From the NCBI RefSeq assembly GCF_020535545.1, contig NZ_CP084752.1, positions 868,001-932,000 on the forward strand: a stretch of DNA of 64,000 nucleotides, in the 5' to 3' direction. Positions within the stretch are counted from its first letter, which is position 1. Each line of letters begins with the position of its first letter. The position numbers were made by a program, and so were the translations under genes. This DNA is from Roseateles sp. XES5. GTDB lineage: Bacteria > Pseudomonadota > Alphaproteobacteria > Rhizobiales > Rhizobiaceae. Under the pieces are notes generated by a model. The model saw only the letters and a list, made by a program, of their open reading frames with translations. It searched no databases and was not told where the DNA came from. This document shows, piece after piece, positions 57,289-64,000 of this stretch.

Positions 57289-59772
57289 GTGAGGGAAGAG
57301 GAATTCAAAGACTGGCTAGAGTCAGGGGGCGCAACGGCCGAGGCTGCGCGAAACACGCGTGCATATGCCGTCCGCACGATCGAGAAAAATCTAGCGGTGC
57401 TCGGGTCATCACATTCCGATCTTGAGAGTGCGTGGGGCGCTGATCGTTTTCAGCAACTCCGCGGAAAGCTAAAGAGCCTGCGCGAGGATTTTGCGGGCGG
57501 CGGTACGGAGTACCGAAAGCTGATGCCGCAGTCGGAAAACCCATTGAACCGACTGTCAAGCTGGCGCTCATGGCTCGGACAGTATGGCCGGTTCCTCAGC
57601 GGCGAGCCGCGAGGCGAACGTGATGCGGATCGGATCCGCCAGTATGTGCTCGAACACTATATCGAGGCCGCGCGAGAGCGGGACGCAGAATCAGTCGATG
57701 TGTTGGTGCGTCGTGTCAATGAGGCGCTTGAGCTCAATCAGGCCTGGCCCAACATTTGTCAGGCAATCACAGGCTCCAAATTTTTAGAGATGGCAGATGT
57801 AGGGCAGCCTGAACGGATTGGCGCCGAACAAAGTTCGGCGACGGTCTTCCGCTTTCACTTGAATGAAGAAGCTGGAAATGGGACCAGAGCGGTTGGCGAA
57901 CGGCCCTTCATCCTTTTCGACGCAACAGGAGCGGCGTTCAAACCAGTCCTGAACCACAACCGCCAAACAGGACACGCGGCATATCGGATCAAGCCACCGG
58001 GCGCGAGTAACAAAGCAGATGAGGCGGTCGAAGTCGCCACCATCGCGGAAGTTGCACGTGCAATGTTGGTCGATGGTCGACCGGCGAGGGTGCAGTCGAC
58101 CAGTGGCGGCGTAGTCAACTATCTGGCCTATGGAAAGCAGAAGCTAGTGCGCTATGAGCTTGATCCGACAATCGCAACGGAAATTGGAGTGCCACCGCAA
58201 GGCAGACTTTCTGGCGTCACGAACACCTCCACCGAAGCCGACAATAAAATGAGCGAACTCGTGTCTGAGCCCAAAAATCTGATATTCTATGGACCGCCTG
58301 GCACAGGCAAAACGTTCGCTACGGCAGCTGAGGCCATCCGGCTCTGTGGCGAGCCCGTGCCTGAGGGCCGACCTGAACTAATGGCGAGCTACCGTCGCTT
58401 GTCCGAGGCTGGTCGCATCGAGTTTGTTACCTTTCATCAGTCCACGTCCTACGAAGGGTTCGTCGAGGGACTTCGCCCGACACAAGCCAGCGAGGACGGC
58501 GTAGCCGGATTCGAGCTGAAGCCTGAGCAAGGAGTATTTCGTCTAATAGCGCGCCGCGCGGAAACAAGCACGGGACCCGGTGAAATCGCCTTTTCAATCA
58601 CCGGTCGGCAGGTCTTCAAAATGTCGATCGGCGAAGCGGCCAGTCCGGATGATGCTTATCTTTTCGAAGAAGCTATTGCAGGTGGCTACACGCTGCTTGG
58701 ATTTGAGGACATAGATTGGAGCGACGATCGTTTCTCCAGTCGTGACGCGATTATTGAGGCCGTTCGCGCTCAAGGAGCAGCTGAACAGGGAGAGCCAAAT
58801 GCAAAGAGCGGGCGGGTCCAGATGCCTTTCATCTTTCGCAACTGGGTCAAACCTCGCGATATAATAATCGTTTCCAAGGGCAACAGTCTCTTCCGTGCCA
58901 TAGGTGAGGTTACGGGAGACTACGAGTTCGTACCCCGCGAAGGCGGAGGATACGCTCATCGCCGCGCGGTGAAGTGGCTATGGGTCGACCGCGCCGGTGT
59001 CCCCGTCAGCGAGATCTATGCGCGTGATTTCATGATGAAGTCGATCTATCTGCTAGCAGATACCGATCTGAAAGTGCCAGCGCTTGAACGCTACATTGCG
59101 AGCCAGCAGGACGCAGGCAGCGGCCTCCCTGAGCCGTTCGTGATGATCATCGATGAGATTAATCGTGCTAATATCTCTAAGGTGTTCGGTGAGTTGATCA
59201 CTCTACTAGAACCGGACAAGCGCATTGGTCGCCCAAATGCGTTGATGGTGCGGCTACCTTACTCGGGTGACTTGTTCGGCGTGCCGGCGAATCTCAACGT
59301 CATAGGCACAATGAACACTGCAGATCGCTCTATCGCGCTGCTCGACACAGCGCTTCGACGCCGGTTCGAATTCCGCGAACTGATGCCAAACCCTTCATTG
59401 CTTGCAACGGTCGACGGTGTTGACCTTCCTGCACTACTCACTTCGATAAACGAACGCATCGAGTATCTGTTTGATCGCGAGCATCAGATTGGCCACGCCT
59501 ATTTCATAGACTGCAAAACCATTGCTGATCTCGATGAGGTGATGCGCCACAAGGTTATCCCGTTGCTCGCCGAATACTTTTATGAGGATTGGGCGAAGGT
59601 GGCCGTCATCCTCGGGGACGGGCACGATAGCGAAGGCGACCGTGAGGGCAATTTCATCGACCGATTCCGGCTGAAGCCCCCCAAGGGCATGGCCGGAGAT
59701 GAGGATGCCGCACCCCGTTATCGTTGGCACGTTCGCGACACCTTTTCCTTCCGGGATTTCCAGGCCAAATGA
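57289..59772 (+). CDS. mcrB: McrB-like AAA+ GTPase of a modification-dependent restriction system
   Basis: Motor subunit that binds DNA and NTP and activates McrC. The 827-residue product starts from GTG 57289. Residues 1-320 contain no named domain that I recognise (probable DNA-recognition part). AAA+ motifs are Walker A GPPGTGKT (335-342), Walker B MIIDEINRAN (619-628), sensor MNTADRS (675-681) and Arg finger region ALRRRFEF (688-695). Between Walker A and B a block of about 150 residues (440-590) reads FKMSIGEAASPDDAYLFEEA, GFEDIDWSDDRFSS, DIIIVSKGNSLFRAIGEVTG, DYEF and HRRAVKW, a PUA/EVE-like fold pattern. Its stop overlaps mcrC. Lower GC than neighbours. Confidence 0.9.
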   Translation: MREEEFKDWLESGGATAEAARNTRAYAVRTIEKNLAVLGSSHSDLESAWGADRFQQLRGKLKSLREDFAGGGTEYRKLMPQSENPLNRLSSWRSWLGQYGRFLSGEPRGERDADRIRQYVLEHYIEAARERDAESVDVLVRRVNEALELNQAWPNICQAITGSKFLEMADVGQPERIGAEQSSATVFRFHLNEEAGNGTRAVGERPFILFDATGAAFKPVLNHNRQTGHAAYRIKPPGASNKADEAVEVATIAEVARAMLVDGRPARVQSTSGGVVNYLAYGKQKLVRYELDPTIATEIGVPPQGRLSGVTNTSTEADNKMSELVSEPKNLIFYGPPGTGKTFATAAEAIRLCGEPVPEGRPELMASYRRLSEAGRIEFVTFHQSTSYEGFVEGLRPTQASEDGVAGFELKPEQGVFRLIARRAETSTGPGEIAFSITGRQVFKMSIGEAASPDDAYLFEEAIAGGYTLLGFEDIDWSDDRFSSRDAIIEAVRAQGAAEQGEPNAKSGRVQMPFIFRNWVKPRDIIIVSKGNSLFRAIGEVTGDYEFVPREGGGYAHRRAVKWLWVDRAGVPVSEIYARDFMMKSIYLLADTDLKVPALERYIASQQDAGSGLPEPFVMIIDEINRANISKVFGELITLLEPDKRIGRPNALMVRLPYSGDLFGVPANLNVIGTMNTADRSIALLDTALRRRFEFRELMPNPSLLATVDGVDLPALLTSINERIEYLFDREHQIGHAYFIDCKTIADLDEVMRHKVIPLLAEYFYEDWAKVAVILGDGHDSEGDREGNFIDRFRLKPPKGMAGDEDAAPRYRWHVRDTFSFRDFQAK

Positions 59773-61079
59773 TCCGTCGCACGATCCTCGAGTGGGAATC
59801 GATGCGCTATGGCGGCGCTTCCGATGAAATCCCCACTCACGCCGCAGATCGTATCGCGGCGGTTGCGGCGAGGTCTCCACTAGCCGGTAGAGGCGGTGGC
59901 GGCGTTCTGGAGCATGGACGCAGAGGGCTCCGGGCGAGAGGCGTCGTCGGAGTGATTGCTGCCGAAGGCTGCGCGCTGGAAATTTTGCCTAAGATCGACT
60001 TCAAAAGCGTGGATGGAGCCGAAACTAGAGGTCATATTCGTCGCCGTCTTGTGCACATGCTAGCCACTGCGTTGGACCTAAAGATCGATTCGGGCCAGAT
60101 CACAACTCTGGAATGGCAGCGCGAGACACTGCTTGAAATCCTGATCCGGTTATTTTCAGAGAAGCTGGTCGATGCTGTCCGGTTGGGTATGCCGCGGCGG
60201 TATGTAGAGCATACCGAAGATCTACCCGTATTGCGCGGACGGCTGGATTTGACACGGCAATTCACGTTGTTGGCCGCAGAACCATCGCGGCTGGCCTGTC
60301 GTTACGATGCGCTTACGGTTGACATCGCCCTCAATCGCATCATGAAGGCCGCCATTGTCCGACTTGCCCGCATCTCACGGGCCGCCGACAATCAGCGCCG
60401 GTTGCGCGAGCTGGCATTCGCGTATGCCGACATAGAGAGTGTTCAGATTTCCGCGCTGCGATGGGATGAGGTTGTGCTCGACCGCACAAATAGCCGTTGG
60501 CGAGAGTTGTTTAACCTCGCTCGACTACTTCTCGGCGAGCGCTTCCAAACGTCATCCGCGGGAGGCAGCGATGGCTTCTCTCTACTATTCGAGATGAACA
60601 CCTTGTTTGAGGAGTATGTTGCACGGATGCTGAAGCGTTCGTTTGCGGACACCGATATACGAGTCGTGAGTCAGGGCGGGCGGCTCTACTGCCTTGAAAC
60701 GGTTGACGGTCGGGGCCTGTTCCAGACGCGGCCTGATATCCTATTGAAGCGCGGCGACGAAGTGGTGCAGGTTATTGACACGAAGTGGAAGCGAATCGCC
60801 GCGCGCATGGACGATCGCAAGCAAGGCGTGTCGCAAGGTGACGTCTATCAGATGATGGCTTATGGCCACCTTTACCAGTGTGACCAGCTGACACTCCTTT
60901 ATCCACACCACGCTGCAATACCGCACCAAGAGGGCGTGCTCGTATCGCACCAGGTCACTGGGAGCAGCTACTGGCTGAAAACGGCTTCAATAGATCTTTC
61001 TAAAGGCGAGATGTTCGGTGAGCGGTTGAGAGCCATTATCAGCTACAAGTCCGAACCTGACCAGCTTCCACCGCAATAA
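59769..61079 (+). CDS. mcrC: McrC-like endonuclease subunit
   Basis: The nuclease partner of McrB; 436 residues from ATG 59769, overlapping the mcrB stop by 4 bases (ATGA). The middle has DLPVLRGRLDLTRQ, typical of McrC. The PD-(D/E)xK site is seen as RPDILLKRGDEVVQVIDTKW, with Asp323, Asp337 and Lys339. The Gln-Met motif SQGDVYQMMAYGHLYQCDQ follows, as in the McrC family. Together with McrB it should cut DNA containing methyl- or hydroxymethyl-cytosine; the site is unknown. A frame starting at 59724 is less likely. Confidence 0.9.
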   Translation: MIRRTILEWESMRYGGASDEIPTHAADRIAAVAARSPLAGRGGGGVLEHGRRGLRARGVVGVIAAEGCALEILPKIDFKSVDGAETRGHIRRRLVHMLATALDLKIDSGQITTLEWQRETLLEILIRLFSEKLVDAVRLGMPRRYVEHTEDLPVLRGRLDLTRQFTLLAAEPSRLACRYDALTVDIALNRIMKAAIVRLARISRAADNQRRLRELAFAYADIESVQISALRWDEVVLDRTNSRWRELFNLARLLLGERFQTSSAGGSDGFSLLFEMNTLFEEYVARMLKRSFADTDIRVVSQGGRLYCLETVDGRGLFQTRPDILLKRGDEVVQVIDTKWKRIAARMDDRKQGVSQGDVYQMMAYGHLYQCDQLTLLYPHHAAIPHQEGVLVSHQVTGSSYWLKTASIDLSKGEMFGERLRAIISYKSEPDQLPPQ

Positions 61080-61614
61080 TGCTCAGCTGCCATCGACGCT
61101 CGCGCCATAATAAAAAAGCAGCGATCGTCAGGTCCAGACCTTGGCAAAATCCACGTCTAAATAATCAACCTTCAACGCAGGGCAGGCCTACGGTCGAAGC
61201 TCGACTATGTAGTCAACATTCGTGCAGATTTTCTGGTTCATCTTACCGGAACGATCACCGTATAGGCTGACAAAAAGGTGAGCGATTTTGCCGTATCCAA
61301 TCACGTTTAGAATGTGATCGTGCAGGGTCGAGGTTCCCCAGCCAAACTCTCCTTAAAGCTTCAATTGACTTATTTTCCGGTCATGCCGGATATCGGTTCT
61401 GCCTCTTTGGCGCCCTGATTCCTGAAATCCTGGCCCGGAGATTATGTGCGCACCGACTAAGCGCGATGGCGAAGCTCAAGAGAAAGACAGGGATTCATCA
61501 TGGCCGTGCACCACGGCAGATGGCGCTCCTCGCTCGCTTGCCCCTTCCCTCATTCCACCCAGCCTGGTAGCCAGGATGGACTGATAATACTTTCTGCGTG
61601 AAAGAGCGCGCTCG
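61080..61614. other. Gene-free interval at the island's right end
   Basis: Over 530 bases with no credible gene; short frames lack good starts or composition. It contains the attR-like copy at 61331. GC is low before it and rises after. No integrase fragment could be recognised in any frame. Confidence 0.5.
61331..61344 (+). repeat. attR-like copy of the tRNA-Gln 3' end
   Basis: AGGTTCCCCAGCCA, identical to 57093-57106 including CCA. Bases just before it (TCG versus TCC) also nearly match. No tRNA is present here: cloverleaf sequence upstream is absent. Confidence 0.85.
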
Positions 61615-62550
61615 ATGGCGAAGGCAATTCTGACAACCAAGGTCGATCCGACCTATGACGACTTGCCAGAGCAGCGGTACCATTTTCCGCGAACCTACCT
61701 TCGCCAGATCGAAGCCGCACGCGGCGATTGGATTGTGTATTACGAGCCGCGACGTCCGAGCGGCGACCTCATGAAATCAGGCGGCAGGCAGGCCTATTTC
61801 GCGACGGCTAGAATCACCGACATCGTTCCGGATCCATCGAAGCCGGATCACTTCTACGCACTGATCGAAGATTTCCTACCGTTCGACCATGCGGTCCCGT
61901 TCAAGGACGCGGACCACTATTACGAAACTGGCCTTCGCAAGGAGGATGGCTCGACCAACAAGGGTGCGTTCGGCCGCGCCGTGCGAAATATTCCCGACGC
62001 CGAATACGACATGATCCTGGCAGCCGGCTTTGCTCATATCCTGGGACATCGCGACAGAGCGCGCCCGATACCCGATCCGGTCGAAGAGGCGCGCATCGGA
62101 TTTGGCGATAACCCGCAGATGCCCTTCGAGATCGACAGCGTCGACCGGCGGATCGTGTCGCAGGTCGTGCAGCGCCCTTTCCGGGATCGCGCCTTCTCCG
62201 CCGCCATCAAGACAGCGTATCACGACACCTGCGCCGTGACCGGCATCAAGCTTTTCAACGGCGGCGGACGCTCGGAGGTGCAAGCCGCTCACATTCGTCC
62301 GGTGGCGCACGGCGGCCCTGACAGCGTCCGCAACGGGCTGGCGCTATCCGGCACGGTGCACTGGATGTTCGATCGCGGCCTGATCTCGGTGGATGACGAT
62401 TACAGCATGCTGATCGCGAGCGGCGGCGTGCCGGATACCGCCACCCGGCTCATCAATCCCGAACGCCGCCTGCTTGTGCCCGTACGCGCCGACGAGCGGC
62501 CGCATTCGCAATTCCTGCAATATCATCGTGAGCAGATATTCAAAGGCTGA
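61615..62550 (+). CDS. HNH endonuclease with PUA/EVE-like N-terminal domain
   Basis: A 311-residue protein. The C-terminal HNH nuclease has CAVTGIKLFNGGGRSEVQAA and HIRPVAHGGPDSVRNGLAL, with His226, Asn240 and His249 (GTVHWMFDRGLISV) as likely metal and catalytic residues. The N-terminal part (about 22-95: YHFPRTYLRQIEAARGDWIV, GRQAYFATARITDIVPDP, FYALIEDFLPFDHAVPF) resembles PUA/EVE readers of modified bases, as in EVE-HNH enzymes such as VcaM4I. It would then be a modification-dependent restriction enzyme (inference). It is 270 bases outside the attR copy. Confidence 0.8.
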   Translation: MAKAILTTKVDPTYDDLPEQRYHFPRTYLRQIEAARGDWIVYYEPRRPSGDLMKSGGRQAYFATARITDIVPDPSKPDHFYALIEDFLPFDHAVPFKDADHYYETGLRKEDGSTNKGAFGRAVRNIPDAEYDMILAAGFAHILGHRDRARPIPDPVEEARIGFGDNPQMPFEIDSVDRRIVSQVVQRPFRDRAFSAAIKTAYHDTCAVTGIKLFNGGGRSEVQAAHIRPVAHGGPDSVRNGLALSGTVHWMFDRGLISVDDDYSMLIASGGVPDTATRLINPERRLLVPVRADERPHSQFLQYHREQIFKG

Positions 62551-62784
62551 GAACCGGGAAGTGATGTCTACGTCTCACTTGCCGTGGCCGGCAGAGATCC
62601 CCTGCGACCGCAGCTCTGCCGGGGCGAGCGCATCATTTTAATTCGGCGCGTCCTTTCCACGATCTAACGCCTATCCGCTCGCTGTATCTGCCCAGCAAAA
62701 CGAGTTTCATTGAAATGACGGCCAACGCCCCTATTATTCTGTCACGCCGTGCCAGGGCCGGCTGGAAACAACAGGGAGTCAGAC

Positions 62785-63249
62785 ATGGGTATCTTCAGTT
62801 CCATCAAGGAAAAGCTCTTCGGCAAGGCCGCGGAAGAAACGCCGGCGGGGACGGTCACGGCCGAGGCGGTGAAGCCGGTGACGGCGGATGTTTCCGCGAC
62901 GCCGACGAAGGCTGACGCCTCTGCAACGGCGGCGACGGCCGGCAAGGATGTGGCGGTGACGCCCGCCGCCGGGACGGCGACCTCCTCCGCTCCGGTGGAT
63001 GTTGCGGCGATCATGGATGCCGCCGTCAAGAAGAACGGCCAGAAGCTCGACTGGCGCAAGTCCATCGTCGACATGATGAAGGCGCTGGATCTCGATTCCA
63101 GCCTTTCCGCCCGCAAGGAACTGGCGGACGAACTCGGCTACACCGGCGACAAGAACGATTCCGCCACGATGAATGTCTGGCTGCACAAGGCGTTGATGAA
63201 GGCGCTGGCCGAGAACGGCGGCAAGGTGCCCGCCGATCTCCTCGATTGA
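62785..63249 (+). CDS. DUF3597 protein
   Basis: A 154-residue protein starting MGIFSSIKEKLFGKAAEETP. A low-complexity Ala/Thr/Pro/Val linker (about 20-75, SATAATAGKDVAVTPAAG) is followed by the DUF3597 domain: VDVAAIMDAAVKKNGQKLDW, RKSIVDMMKALDLDSSLSAR and TMNVWLHKALMKALAENGGK. The domain is an alpha-helical fold of unknown function. ATG 62785 has GGGAG upstream; a start 12 codons upstream is unlikely. A terminator follows. Confidence 0.9.
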   Translation: MGIFSSIKEKLFGKAAEETPAGTVTAEAVKPVTADVSATPTKADASATAATAGKDVAVTPAAGTATSSAPVDVAAIMDAAVKKNGQKLDWRKSIVDMMKALDLDSSLSARKELADELGYTGDKNDSATMNVWLHKALMKALAENGGKVPADLLD

Positions 63250-63259
63250 TCGACCCGAG

Positions 63260-63284
63260 AGCCCGCCCCTCCGGCGGGCTTTTT
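63260..63284 (+). terminator. Rho-independent terminator between convergent genes
   Basis: AGCCCGCC (63260-63267) pairs with GGCGGGCT (63273-63280), then TTTT; serves the DUF3597 gene and possibly the convergent regulator gene. Confidence 0.85.
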
Positions 63285-63288
63285 CCTT

Positions 63289-63837
63289 TCAGAAGGTCGG
63301 CGGCGTGCAGGCGCTGATGACCTCGCAGGGCACCGGGCCGACGCAGCGGAAGCGGTGCGGGCGGCGGCTTTCGAAATAGTAGGCGTCGCCCGGGCCGAGG
63401 ATGCGGCGCTCGTCGTCGACGGTCACTTCCAGGCGCCCGGAGAGCACGATGCCGCCCTCCTCGCCGTCATGCACCAGCGGGATCTTTCCGGTGTCGGCAC
63501 CGGGCTGGTAACATTCCTTCAGGATCTGCAGGCTGCGGCCGAAGGTGTTTTCACCGATCTGGCGGAAGGAGATCGGGCCCTTGCCGATCTCCACGAGTTC
63601 ATCCGCATGGTAGAAGGCCTTCTTCGGGCGGTCGGGCTCGAAGGCGAAGAACTCGGCAAGGCCGATGGGAATGCCGTCGAGAATGCGCTTCAGCGCGCCG
63701 ACCGAAGGGTTGGTGGCGTTCGATTCGATCAGCGAGATCGTCGAGTTGGTGACGCCGGCGCGCTTGGCGAGTTCCCGCTGGGAAAGATTGTGCGCCATGC
63801 GCAGATGGCGCAGCCTGCCCCCGATATCGACCGACAT
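63289..63837 (-). CDS. XRE-cupin transcriptional regulator (PuuR-like)
   Basis: A 182-residue regulator. The N-terminal HTH is LRHLRMAHNLSQRELAKRAG then VTNSTISLIESNATNPSVGA; the C-terminal cupin has LVHDGEEGGIVLSGRLEVTV and ILGPGDAYYFESRRPHRFRC. This is the PuuR/aldehyde-amine catabolism type of regulator. It is divergent from a gene starting at 63982, which is the likely target. ATG 63837 (MSVDIGGRLRHLR) is the start. Confidence 0.93.
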   Translation of the reverse strand: MSVDIGGRLRHLRMAHNLSQRELAKRAGVTNSTISLIESNATNPSVGALKRILDGIPIGLAEFFAFEPDRPKKAFYHADELVEIGKGPISFRQIGENTFGRSLQILKECYQPGADTGKIPLVHDGEEGGIVLSGRLEVTVDDERRILGPGDAYYFESRRPHRFRCVGPVPCEVISACTPPTF

Positions 63838-63981
63838 GGCTTTTCCTGTTCTAGATGTTCGAAATAGCGAAAACCGCTCTTTCCATATCCTTTCTTTTCA
63901 AAGGCTTGGCGTCAACCAGAAAAGGACTTGTTCGGCATGGCAAATCATGGCGTCTATCGTGCCAATCACAGGAGACCTGCC

Positions 63982-64000
63982 ATGAACGTCCACAACAAAC
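63982..64000 (+). CDS. Start of a gene cut by the window edge
   Basis: ATG preceded by GGAGA with 6-base spacing; reads MNVHNK before the window ends. It is divergent from the XRE-cupin regulator, so it is likely its target, perhaps an aminotransferase or dehydrogenase of amine catabolism (inference from context only). Confidence 0.5.

Larger units (their letters stand above)
57093..61344 (+). mobile_element. tRNA-Gln-inserted genomic island carrying mcrBC, no integrase
   Basis: The last 14 bases of the tRNA (57093-57106, AGGTTCCCCAGCCA) recur exactly at 61331-61344, giving attL- and attR-like copies 4.2 kb apart. DNA between them has visibly lower GC and different codon use than the flanks, and its only genes are mcrB and mcrC. 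No integrase or recombinase is encoded, so it is a minimal cargo island moved in trans or one that lost its integrase. The tRNA stays intact. Confidence 0.75.

Noticed and set aside
61079..61270. Possible small gene right after mcrC
   Set aside because: 63 codons, no ribosome site, no motif, and composition like non-coding DNA.

Overview
The window is a 64 kb piece of a high-GC alphaproteobacterial chromosome, almost certainly Rhizobiaceae (Rhizobium/Ensifer/Shinella/Agrobacterium group; genus not resolved). Reasons: the protein types (short HisG with HisZ, DUF3422, DUF1127, LsrB/VtlR-like LysR, TIGR01459 HAD beside RibF, GlcDEF), a CIRCE-controlled groESL, and palindromic intergenic repeats of rhizobial style. 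Very long antisense ORFs reflect high GC and are not genes.

Layout. 1-9.7 kb: translation and RNA-modification genes (rsmD, rluB, tadA, ileS), ribF and a HAD phosphatase. 9.8-12.0 kb: heat-shock operon groES-groEL with promoter, CIRCE and terminator. 12.4-18.1 kb: a small PAS-like gene broken by a TGA, a large MHYT-PAS-GGDEF-EAL c-di-GMP protein, a flavin reductase and a GST. 18.2-21.6 kb: hisS-hisZ-hisG. 21.7-27.4 kb: an HTH regulator, an intact PAS-like paralogue, copper-type periplasmic proteins, tag, two L,D-transpeptidases. 27.5-31.7 kb: glycolate oxidase glcD-glcE-glcF. 31.9-41.8 kb: acid phosphatase, regulators, DUF3422, Nudix, pit, rsmE, gshA. 41.8-50.6 kb: a chemoreceptor, DUF1127/LysR divergent pair, small exported proteins, guaB. 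50.8-57 kb: MBL hydrolase, MFS exporter, an orphan CRISPR mini-array, VOC protein, rlmE and ppx/gppA.

57.0-62.6 kb is the accessory region. A tRNA-Gln(CUG) gene has its last 14 bases repeated 4.2 kb downstream, and between the copies lies a lower-GC McrB-McrC modification-dependent restriction operon with no integrase. Just outside is an HNH endonuclease whose N-terminus looks like a PUA/EVE modified-base reader. The window ends with DUF3597, an XRE-cupin regulator and the first codons of a divergent gene.

The most unusual signals are: (1) groEL and guaB each look like mosaics, rhizobial at both ends but with a central block resembling betaproteobacterial (Comamonadaceae-type) sequence, either gene conversion or mixed-population mis-assembly; (2) a type I-C-like CRISPR array of five repeats, one strongly decayed, without cas genes; (3) the tRNA-flanked McrBC island; (4) an in-frame TGA replacing a conserved Trp in a two-member PAS-like family. 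Family assignments are from memory and motif reading; no database search was run.
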